Shown piece by piece: positions 56,951 to 64,000 of a DNA stretch of 64,000 nucleotides. The notes under the pieces were generated by a model. The model saw only the letters and a program-made list of their open reading frames with translations, was not told the origin of the DNA and made no database searches. The translations under genes and the position numbers were made by a program. Position 1 is the first letter of the stretch, and each line of letters begins with the position of its first letter. Source of the DNA: Desulfobulbaceae bacterium DB1 (lineage in GTDB: Bacteria > Desulfobacterota > Desulfobulbia > Desulfobulbales > SURF-16); NCBI GenBank assembly GCA_001914235.1, contig MQUF01000015.1, positions 1 to 64,000 on the forward strand, given 5' to 3'.

Positions 56951-57070
56951 ATGCAAATGCATAGCGGAAAGTTGGCGCGCGCCATTGCTGTAAGCGCGAT
57001 GCTTGTCGGCGCCCTGCTTTCCGTCCTCCGCCTTGCGGCAATGGAACCGCAGGCCGTTAAGGAGGAGTGA
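56951..57070 (+). CDS. possible small membrane protein
   Basis: A 39-codon frame starting MQMHSGKLARAIAVSAMLVG, with a ggggg ribosome binding site six bases upstream and a single hydrophobic stretch (about residues 10-30). It could be a small membrane protein or the stub of a lost exported protein. It has no recognisable family and lies between the HTH gene and convergent lipoprotein genes. Confidence 0.35.
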   Translation: MQMHSGKLARAIAVSAMLVGALLSVLRLAAMEPQAVKEE

Positions 57071-57107
57071 TTTTTTCCGTCGGAAGCGCCGACAGGTGGT
57101 CAATCCT

Positions 57108-57530
57108 TTATTCCCTTGCCTTCACAATCATGGCCTCGCCCAGCTTTTCAGCTATTTTCTGCGCCGCGATGCCCGTGGCGAAAAATCTTCCCAGGCCGAC
57201 TGAGACCGATGTCGTCTGGACGCCGGAATCGGTGGTGAAATTGCCGAAGGTCGAGTAGGCGTCTCTGCTGCCGTCGGCTGCCTTTGCCTGCAACGGCATG
57301 ACGTCCGTCACGCCGCTCGTCTGATCCTTACCCCGCACTGCCACCGGGATGACCGCGACACTGGTTGTTTTGAATCCGAGGGTGATCTCCGGCGCTCCCT
57401 CGCCGCCCCCGGAGGCTTCCAGTCCAAGAGTCGTCTTGTCGGTAAAAACCAGGGGGAAGGTGCTGCCGCAACCGGCAAGGGTAATCGGTAAAAGGGCGGC
57501 GATGAGTGATCGTGTCAGGCTTTTTTTCAT
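57108..57530 (-). CDS. small lipoprotein, unknown family
   Basis: A 140-residue lipoprotein (signal MKKSLTRSLIAALLPIT, lipobox LAGC, Cys21). The body is rich in Gly, Thr and Val, with predicted beta strands (ITLGFKTTSVAVIPVAV) and a helical end (GIAAQKIAEKLGEAMIVKA). I do not recognise the family. Its ATG overlaps the stop of the upstream lipoprotein gene (ATGA), so the two are co-translated, and both follow the cyclase gene on the same strand. Confidence 0.75.
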   Translation of the reverse strand: MKKSLTRSLIAALLPITLAGCGSTFPLVFTDKTTLGLEASGGGEGAPEITLGFKTTSVAVIPVAVRGKDQTSGVTDVMPLQAKAADGSRDAYSTFGNFTTDSGVQTTSVSVGLGRFFATGIAAQKIAEKLGEAMIVKARE

Positions 57531-57928
57531 TTTGTTTCTCCTTGTTCATTTGTATCGGGCGTTTTTTGGAGAAAACAGACTCCGTCCATATCGTCGAGAA
57601 GCACCTTGATGTTGTTTGCCTGTGCTTCATTTTCGATCCAGAACAGGACATGGCAGGATGGCTCGATTGCCGCCATCCGCAGATCGACATAACCCAGGGA
57701 AAAAGAACCGTCCACGGCAAAGGCACCGATGCCGTCGAGAGAAAGCATGTAGCCGTCAGCGCCTTGCGGCGCGTCAATGGTAATTACGCCGATTCCGCGG
57801 GTGACTTCGGTCTTTCCCGTTTTGTCGTGGACATGGACGACGGCGCAACCCGATGTGGTCCATAGCAGAAACAAGGTCAGGTTGAGATGACAAAATACTT
57901 TTTTTCGATTCCAGTTGCGCCCCGGCAA
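57527..57928 (-). CDS. small lipoprotein, unknown family
   Basis: A 133-residue lipoprotein with a TTG start preceded by aaggggg, a short hydrophobic segment (HLNLTLFLLW) and lipobox TSGC (Cys28). The mature part has strands and ends in an acidic-polar tail. It overlaps the next lipoprotein gene by four bases. It is 130 bases downstream of the cyclase gene. Function unknown; the pair may be accessory to the cyclase/FecR/Slam-like group. Confidence 0.68.
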   Translation of the reverse strand: MPGRNWNRKKVFCHLNLTLFLLWTTSGCAVVHVHDKTGKTEVTRGIGVITIDAPQGADGYMLSLDGIGAFAVDGSFSLGYVDLRMAAIEPSCHVLFWIENEAQANNIKVLLDDMDGVCFLQKTPDTNEQGETK

Positions 57929-58058
57929 AGTCGTTTCCCCCTTCTCTTTTTCTACTTCATTTTGATGGTATATGGCAAGGGCGGAAAGAGACGGGCAAAT
58001 GTTTGCGGCCAGGTGCGGCCAAGCTCAGGGGTTTGGCGACGCCGTCGTTGCCCTGGCG

Positions 58059-60296
58059 TTATTTTTCCGTGAAGACGAAAACGCCGTCCCAGTCCGGAGG
58101 GGGAGGTGAATGGCGGAAGAGTTCGATTCGTTTCAGATACAGGAGGTACACCTTTTCTTCATGTGTCCGGCAGAGGGATTGGAGGATCGTGGCCGACCGA
58201 TCAAAATCCTGCCCCTGATAGGCATGAATCGCCTCCGAAAACAAATCGGCACGCTTGCGATCATTTTCCTCCGGTTCCCCTTCACACAGGGGTTCGTAAA
58301 TGGTGACCGGCAGTTTTTTTCCTTTGACCCGAACCCGGTCGATGAAGCGGCAGAAAAAGCGGTCGCCCAAGGCAGCCCTGGTGGTTTCACTGATAAGGAT
58401 GCGACACCCGTAAACCTTGGTCAGGCCCTCCAGCCGCGAGGCCAGGTTGACGTTGTCGCCGATTACCGTGTAGTCGAAGCGCTGGCTGCTGCCGAAGTTG
58501 CCCACATTGACATCACCGGAATTCAATCCGATGCCGATTTCCACCTTGGGCAGTTGTTCCTTGTCCAGTTCCAGCTGCAGTTCCTGTAAGCGTTTGATGG
58601 ATGCAAGCGAGGCCCGCACCGCCTTGGCCGCATGGTTGCCGTCAGCAAGAGGCGCACCCCAGATGGCCATGACCGCGTCGCCGATATATTTATCCACCGT
58701 GCCGTCATGGGCCAGCAGCACGTCGGTCATGGCGGTGAGATAGCGGTTCATGAAGCGCCCGAGCTGATCCGGGGTCATTTTTTCGGAAATGGAGGTGAAA
58801 TCACGAATGTCGCTGAAGAAAACAGTAAGGTTTCTCACCTGGCCGGACAGGGAAAGGCTGGCCGGGTCCTTGATGATTTCGTTCACCACCTGGGGCGAGA
58901 CATAGTGGCCGAAGGCGTCACGCAAAAACCGCTTTTCCCGTCCGGCAAAGAAGTAATTGGACAGGGTCACTCCCAGAAAAATCGTGCTGAGGGACAACAG
59001 GGGATAGGTGATACCGACAATTTGATTGTGGCGGAAGAAGAAATAGGAGCCGCCTAGCGTTGCCAGAATGGCGAACATGCCGCCGATCCCTCCGGCCAGG
59101 GGGGTGGAGTAAGACAGCAGGGCGCTGAGCAGGATGCCGATGACAACAACAAGGGTATAGGTCATGCCGATTTCCGTGTAGCGGTCATAGGTCAGCGGAT
59201 CGGCCTGCAGGAGGTTGTCGATGATCGTTGCCTGGATTTCCACCCCGGGGAAAATATTGGAAAAGGGGGTGGCTCGCAGGTCAAGCAGTCCGGCGGCCGA
59301 GGTGCCGATAAGAACGTATTTGTCGCGCAGTTGATCGCGGTGCCGGCCTTGCAGGATGTCGGCGGCGGAGAGAAAAGGAAAGGTGTGGACCGGACCACGG
59401 AAGTTCACGGTAATCTGTCCCTGGTCGTCGGTTGGGATAAAACGCCCGCCGACGGTAATGCCCAGGATGGCGTTCCTGTTGTTTTGCAGCTGTCGGGAAA
59501 GATGGATGGTGATTTCCTCTTCCCCTGCTCCGACCCGCATGGTTTCGAGCGCCAGGGAGGGATACGGGACATTGTCCAGGATCATGAAAAGCGGGACTTT
59601 GCGGATGGTGCCGGACGGGTCGGGGAAGACATTGAAGAATCCCTCGCTTTCACTTTGCGCCACCTCGCTGACGTTGACAATGGCGCGCCCGGCAGGGATG
59701 AAGTTTATGGCGGCAAAAGGGGGAGCGGTGGGAGCAAGGCGGATGGTGCAGGAAGGGAAGGGTTTGGGGTCGGCCGAGCCTGCATGCCGGTCCGTCTCGA
59801 AAACGTAGCCGAGAACACTTGGTATCGCCGCCAGGGTATTGCCGAGAATCAGGTCATGGTCAAGGGCCGGGTTCTCTAGCAGCAGCTGCCGTTTTTCCCC
59901 GGAAACAGGGGAGTCGAGCAGGCTGATTATGTTGTCAAGGTGATTTTTGGGAGAAGTCCGGTCTGCTTCGGCAAAAACAAAATCAAAGCCGATGACCCTG
60001 GCGCCGGCTTGTGAAATCCTGTCCGCCAGGTCGGCGATGATATTGCGGGGCCAGGGCCATTGGCCGATGCGGGCCAGGCTGTCATTGTCGATGTCGACGA
60101 TAACCACGGCGTCGCTGGTGGCTGTTTTCCCCCGCATGGAAAACAGGGCGTCGGTCAGACGGTTGTCAAAGGAGGCGAGCAGTTGCGGTTTGTTGCTGCC
60201 GAATGAGTAATAGAGCACGACCGCGGCAAGAACCAGCAGGCAGCCGATTTTAAAGGGTGAGGGTTTGAGAAGTGTGGGAAGTTTCAAATCGAACAC
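58059..60296 (-). CDS. CHASE2-domain class III adenylate/guanylate cyclase
   Basis: Inner-membrane signalling enzyme of 745 residues: helix (about 15-33), periplasmic CHASE2 sensor (about 40-365; VVIVDIDNDSLARIGQWPWPR), three helices (about 375-448) and a cytoplasmic class III cyclase (about 485-650). The metal-binding Asp496 (FFSDIRDFTS) and Asp540 (DKYIGDAVMA) are present, with Lys536 and a Thr in FDYTVIGDNVN, as in cyclases making cAMP. VNLASR gives the transition-state Asn and Arg. So it should be active. The GTG start has no clear ribosome binding site. Confidence 0.88.
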   Translation of the reverse strand: MFDLKLPTLLKPSPFKIGCLLVLAAVVLYYSFGSNKPQLLASFDNRLTDALFSMRGKTATSDAVVIVDIDNDSLARIGQWPWPRNIIADLADRISQAGARVIGFDFVFAEADRTSPKNHLDNIISLLDSPVSGEKRQLLLENPALDHDLILGNTLAAIPSVLGYVFETDRHAGSADPKPFPSCTIRLAPTAPPFAAINFIPAGRAIVNVSEVAQSESEGFFNVFPDPSGTIRKVPLFMILDNVPYPSLALETMRVGAGEEEITIHLSRQLQNNRNAILGITVGGRFIPTDDQGQITVNFRGPVHTFPFLSAADILQGRHRDQLRDKYVLIGTSAAGLLDLRATPFSNIFPGVEIQATIIDNLLQADPLTYDRYTEIGMTYTLVVVIGILLSALLSYSTPLAGGIGGMFAILATLGGSYFFFRHNQIVGITYPLLSLSTIFLGVTLSNYFFAGREKRFLRDAFGHYVSPQVVNEIIKDPASLSLSGQVRNLTVFFSDIRDFTSISEKMTPDQLGRFMNRYLTAMTDVLLAHDGTVDKYIGDAVMAIWGAPLADGNHAAKAVRASLASIKRLQELQLELDKEQLPKVEIGIGLNSGDVNVGNFGSSQRFDYTVIGDNVNLASRLEGLTKVYGCRILISETTRAALGDRFFCRFIDRVRVKGKKLPVTIYEPLCEGEPEENDRKRADLFSEAIHAYQGQDFDRSATILQSLCRTHEEKVYLLYLKRIELFRHSPPPPDWDGVFVFTEK

Positions 60297-60398
60297 TCAA
60301 TCTTTTGCGTCATGGTCTGCCGCCGTCAAGCGGAGGGCGTGGCCCGTTTCCCCCGGAGCGGGAAGACCGGCCGATGCGGGGCCGGGACTCCGGTTTTT

Positions 60399-62705
60399 CT
60401 AACGATTACCGCCGAAGATGCCCACGTAGCTCCTCGTGTCGAATCCGGCATGGAAGTTTCCACCGATGGATTCGGCATGGGGGCCGAAAAACGCCCCGTT
60501 GAATTCGCTGTCGTAAACCGTCTTTGTCGGATGGGAGACAAAGCCGTGAAAGCCGCCGGTGGTGGCATAGTCCATCGCTGTGTTGGCAACATTAAAAGTG
60601 GTGCCGTCATCAATTTTGATGACCCCTTGAATCGCGCTTGCCGCATTTAAGTTGGCGAAATCCACATCAATGGCAAATGAGCCCTTGAACTCTTGCACAT
60701 CGGTGTCGATCCGGGTGGCAAGAACAGGGCCGCCATAGTGACCAATGAAGTGGGTATTCGCCAGATTCTGCAATTCGGTGAGCGGGGTCGGTTCGCCGGC
60801 GATCCATCTGGAGCCTGGCGCATGGGCGTGGTAGGGCTCGCGGCTTGCCGGATCGGTATAGGCAACCTCCCAGAAACCCCAGGAAATGTAGTCGCCGATC
60901 TCGTTGATGTCCGGATCGGCCGTGACCAGGTAATTGGTGTATTTTTTCAGTCCGCCGGTGGAGCCGTTTGTTTCAACGCAAGCGCCGGATGGGCATCCCA
61001 TCACGGCGGCAAAGTTGTCTTCCAGGATAAAGGCTGAGGGCAGGGCGCCGCCGATGTCGATGCCGACGAGGGCCGCGCCGCCGCCGGTCACATCCGAGGC
61101 GGAAAGTTTGCCGGTTATCGTGCCGTTGTCCTTGTCCAGGGTGAAGTAGAATTCGTTAAATCTTCTGTTCATGAACAGCCGTCGGTTGGAGTCGATATTC
61201 GTCATGTTTTCGGCGACACTTGTCACAAATCCTTTCCATGCCCGGATTTCACGGGGTGAAACGGCGTCATCCGGGGTGTCTTCCACTTCCCTTGTGGTCG
61301 TTCCCTGGGCCGACCAGGTGTCAAAAAGCGGTTGGCTGGGCGGCGCGATTTCATAGCCGGAGCCCGAGGCGCTGAAATTCAGAAAGTCGTAGTTTTCCCC
61401 GAGAATGAGGCCGCTGCCGCTGCCGTTCAAGGCGGTTATCGTCGGGAAGGGTTGCGTCGGATCGGCGGAATCCAGTTGGTCCGCCCCGGTTCCGAGGATT
61501 TTCACATTGACGATCTCGTTGCCGCGGATGTCCCCGATAAAGAAGACGGACGGGCCGGCCATGAGTCCTCCGATCCGGCCCAACGCCTTGCCGGAATGCC
61601 AGTTGATTTCTATCCAGACGGGATCGGAAAAGGTGTCGATCGTGCCATCCACCAGATTGGCGGTGCCGCTGATATCGCCCACGTAACCGGTGAGGCCGTC
61701 GGTGGGAAGCACGGGCGCCGGTGCAACGGGGTCAATGATCGGACTCGTCTCGTTGGGTGGCGGCACTTCCACGACGGGAGCGACAACCGGTTCGGTGGTG
61801 ACCGCCGCAACGGTTGTTTCTCCCGCCAGGGCGATATCCGTTGTCGTGGCCGCATCATCGGTTTCCGGCAGCGCAGCCGGTTCCGTTTCCCCCGTGCTTT
61901 CATCGGTGGAGGCTGTTTCTTCGGCCACGGCAGGCGCGGCCTCCTCTTCATCGGTTGTTTCGTCAGCGGCAGCCGAGGATGATTCGCCTTCCTCCTGTTC
62001 TTCTCCGGTGGTTGTTTCCTCCGTTTCCTCCCCGTTGTCTTCCGCCTCATCACTCGCCTTTTTATTCAAAGAGGCAACTTCCTGTTCGCTGAATTTCGCG
62101 GGAGGTGTCGGGGCGCTTTCCGTCGACGCCTTGGTGCCGAAGCCGGGCTGGGAAATCTCAACCGTGCCGAAGGGATTGGTCACCGTAATTCCCTTGCCGC
62201 CTTGAAACACCACGGAAAGCGATTTCCCGGTCACGGTACCGGCATACATCGAGCCCCTGATGCCGATGGTGGCGGCCGGCGTTTCGGTGGTGAAGTTTTC
62301 CGGGGAATGCTTGGTAATGGCGCCGCCCATCACCCGAAAGACCCCTTCCTTCACTTTTGTTTTCAGTTCCCCCTCCTTCTTGTCCGGTTGCCAGCTGTAC
62401 TGGGAGATCTGCATTTCGCTGTTGTCGGAGAGGCTGTAGATGGTGTTGTCGGTGAAGAGGATCTGGATGCGTCCACGCGGACCGGTTTTGATGCTGTCCG
62501 CGGCATGGATCGGGTCTTTTACGGCAAGCGGTCGCGATTTTCCGGCGGCGTCAATGGCCTCCACCTTGCCCCGTAGGGCCACCACGGTTGCGACCGGGCC
62601 GGCATTTTCCTCCGCCCGGCATATCGGCGGTAAGGAAAAGAAACAGAGCAGCAGGCCGAAAAGGAGAACGGAGAAGAGAGGGGAGCGCGGTTCGGCATTG
62701 TTCAT
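60399..62705 (-). CDS. secreted FecR-domain protein with TbpB-like C-terminus
   Basis: A 768-residue exported protein. A signal peptide (hydrophobic 9-27, cut near CRA) is not a clear lipobox. The FecR domain (about 38-180) has VKDPIHAADSIKTGPRGRIQ and the ETPAATIGIRGS motif. A Glu/Thr/Ala/Val-rich linker (about 200-335) leads to a beta-rich C-terminal region with large Gly/Asp content. The end reads FNGAFFGPHAESIGGNFH ... GIFGGNR, which resembles the closing strands of TbpB/HpuA-type surface barrels. Ribosome binding site aaggaga. It starts 14 bases after the Slam-like gene. Confidence 0.78.
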   Translation of the reverse strand: MNNAEPRSPLFSVLLFGLLLCFFSLPPICRAEENAGPVATVVALRGKVEAIDAAGKSRPLAVKDPIHAADSIKTGPRGRIQILFTDNTIYSLSDNSEMQISQYSWQPDKKEGELKTKVKEGVFRVMGGAITKHSPENFTTETPAATIGIRGSMYAGTVTGKSLSVVFQGGKGITVTNPFGTVEISQPGFGTKASTESAPTPPAKFSEQEVASLNKKASDEAEDNGEETEETTTGEEQEEGESSSAAADETTDEEEAAPAVAEETASTDESTGETEPAALPETDDAATTTDIALAGETTVAAVTTEPVVAPVVEVPPPNETSPIIDPVAPAPVLPTDGLTGYVGDISGTANLVDGTIDTFSDPVWIEINWHSGKALGRIGGLMAGPSVFFIGDIRGNEIVNVKILGTGADQLDSADPTQPFPTITALNGSGSGLILGENYDFLNFSASGSGYEIAPPSQPLFDTWSAQGTTTREVEDTPDDAVSPREIRAWKGFVTSVAENMTNIDSNRRLFMNRRFNEFYFTLDKDNGTITGKLSASDVTGGGAALVGIDIGGALPSAFILEDNFAAVMGCPSGACVETNGSTGGLKKYTNYLVTADPDINEIGDYISWGFWEVAYTDPASREPYHAHAPGSRWIAGEPTPLTELQNLANTHFIGHYGGPVLATRIDTDVQEFKGSFAIDVDFANLNAASAIQGVIKIDDGTTFNVANTAMDYATTGGFHGFVSHPTKTVYDSEFNGAFFGPHAESIGGNFHAGFDTRSYVGIFGGNR

Positions 62706-62718
62706 GGCTGATTCTCCT

Positions 62719-64000
62719 TTAGAAAAATCCCAGGGTCAGGCCAAGGGAAACAAGATTTTTACGGTAGGTATAGAGGCTGATATTGGAATCGGAATCAAGA
62801 TAGGTATAACTGAGTTGTCCGGAAAGATTCGTCCGTTTTTTTCCGGATTGCCAAAGCAATTTTGAAACACCGACCTTCAGTTCCTGAACGGTGTCGTTGC
62901 GTTTTTTGAGAAAGAAGATGTTTTCGCCGTCGTATTCGGTCGTTTTTGCGCCGATCCCGGCGAAAATCGTTGTATCCAGGAACATCAGGCGTTCATAGCT
63001 TAGGATCCAGCCGATACGATCATAACTGTTCACCTCGTCGTCGGCGTTTTCAATTTCATTGAACAGGTAAGCGCTTATCCGGTTCGGGCCGATGGTCAGC
63101 ACCGGGTTGAAATTGATGTTGATATTGGTGGCGTCGAGATAGGGATCGGAATGGTTGTCTTTTTCCTCGATCTGGCCGCCGAAGGTTATCAGCATCCGGG
63201 GCAGCAGTGGAACAGTCAGCAGGCTGCCGAGGCCCAGCGAGTCGAGATAGCGGTCATGTTCCACATCGATATGCTTGATGATGCCGTGGTTGTTCCACAT
63301 GAACCGGTCGGTTTTCCACACCGGCCCGCTTTTCATTTCATAGTAATAAACATCCAGGTCATGCCATGTTTCATAAAAGGCGTTGTAGTTGGTGAAGGCC
63401 GTTTTCCAGGTGTATGCGGGCGTGTTGGGGCGATAAACATGATTGATCACCGTTGTGGTCGAGAAGATCTCGTCATCCCGGGGTTTGGCGGTTGCCCCGG
63501 TGAGCTGAATGCCGCCCAGGACGATATCGCTTACCGGCGACAGGTAGACGTTGTCATCCAGGCTGAGGCCCAGGGAAAAGCTGCCGCTGAAGAGATGGCG
63601 TTTTTCCATCTCGTCAATGGCCGTCATATAGTGCTCGATATTTCGCCAGACCGCTTCCGGCGGTTTGGTCGCCAGCACTTCCCGGAAATATTGGCGGGCC
63701 AGCTCCCGGAAACCCAGGCGGAAATGACAGCGGGCTATTTCGAGTTTGACCCTGGTCGCATTGGGATCCGCGATAAGGACCCGTTCAAAGGCCATCAGGG
63801 CGGCTTCATAATCTCCCAGCTCATACAGGACGAGGCCGAGATAGAAGTTGATGTCGGGGTTGGCGGGGTCATTCCTGAACGCCGCGGAAAGGAATCTGTC
63901 GGCTTCCCGGTAATTGCCGGCGAGGAAATTTTTTTTCCCTTCCTGAAAATCCGCGGATTGTGACGAAGCCGCCGCAAGAGATGAAAGAGGCGCGAAGATG
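62719..64000 (-). CDS. Slam-like outer-membrane protein (partial, 5' end outside)
   Basis: The frame is open from 62719 to the window edge, giving at least 427 residues; an internal ATG at 63795 is not the true start. The visible N-terminal part (near a signal-peptide end, APLSSLAAASS) has TPR repeats (FLAGNYREADRFLSAAF, YLGLVLYELGDYEAALMAF). The rest is an amphipathic beta barrel ending in Phe (SLGLTLGFF), typical of outer-membrane proteins. TPR plus barrel is the plan of surface lipoprotein assembly modifiers (Slam, DUF560). It is placed to export the FecR/TbpB-like protein; this is inferred. Confidence 0.72.
   Translation of the reverse strand, partial: IFAPLSSLAAASSQSADFQEGKKNFLAGNYREADRFLSAAFRNDPANPDINFYLGLVLYELGDYEAALMAFERVLIADPNATRVKLEIARCHFRLGFRELARQYFREVLATKPPEAVWRNIEHYMTAIDEMEKRHLFSGSFSLGLSLDDNVYLSPVSDIVLGGIQLTGATAKPRDDEIFSTTTVINHVYRPNTPAYTWKTAFTNYNAFYETWHDLDVYYYEMKSGPVWKTDRFMWNNHGIIKHIDVEHDRYLDSLGLGSLLTVPLLPRMLITFGGQIEEKDNHSDPYLDATNININFNPVLTIGPNRISAYLFNEIENADDEVNSYDRIGWILSYERLMFLDTTIFAGIGAKTTEYDGENIFFLKKRNDTVQELKVGVSKLLWQSGKKRTNLSGQLSYTYLDSDSNISLYTYRKNLVSLGLTLGFF

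Noticed and set aside
57075-57095. Hairpin gtcgg-aagcg-ccgac as terminator of the lipoprotein operon
   Set aside because: Only five base pairs, and on the minus strand it is followed by A rather than U.

Overview
The window is a stretch of chromosome from a Gram-negative, flagellated and probably anaerobic bacterium. My best guess is a Desulfobacterota (former Deltaproteobacteria) lineage such as Desulfobulbales. This is inferred from gene content, not from a phylogeny. The supporting genes are a two-subunit Fe-S fumarase, a CooC-type nickel-insertion ATPase, sigma54-driven flagellar operons, a B12-type radical SAM protein next to ribonuclease G, and a NosL/ABC-permease relic of a kind I associate with that phylum.

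Layout. 1-912: the 3' end of a 23S rRNA gene, the 5S rRNA and the rRNA operon terminator. 930-5670: housekeeping genes rsmI, rlmE, yebC and ruvCAB. 5816-8841: panB, a stator pair that looks like sodium-type PomA/PomB, and a PilZ-like protein. 8896-10313: fumarase alpha and beta. 10330-14963 (minus strand): ftsE, ftsX, an EnvC-like LytM activator and the CtpA protease, a septal cell-wall splitting module. 15200-32375: a flagellar block with two sigma54 activators around a TPR protein, then flgB, flgC, fliE, fliF, fliG, fliH, fliI, fliJ, a motE-like gene, fliK, flgD and a long flgE. Three good sigma54 promoters (GG-N10-GC) precede flgB, fliF and fliK. 32381-33227: a large inverted repeat and a cooC-like gene. 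33441-44845: ileS, lspA, fabD, then the ffh-rpsP-khpA-rimM-trmD-RNA methyltransferase-rplS-rnhB-yraN-pdxA translation cluster, ending in a NadR-like P-loop protein. 45006-51654: TPR protein, DUF4292-like lipoprotein, radical SAM/DUF2344 fusion and ribonuclease G, packed head to tail. 51990-56069: a large hybrid sensor kinase.

The accessory end (56070-64000) is the most interesting part. It holds a relic in which the start of a nosL gene is joined to the tail of an ABC permease, a Cys-rich HTH regulator with operator-like sites inside its promoter, and a minus-strand cluster. That cluster encodes a Slam-like outer-membrane barrel (5' end outside the window), a secreted FecR-domain protein with a TbpB-like C-terminal end, a CHASE2 class III nucleotide cyclase, and two small lipoproteins. 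I suggest it may form a cell-surface export, sensing and cyclic-nucleotide signalling system; this is inference from domains and gene order.
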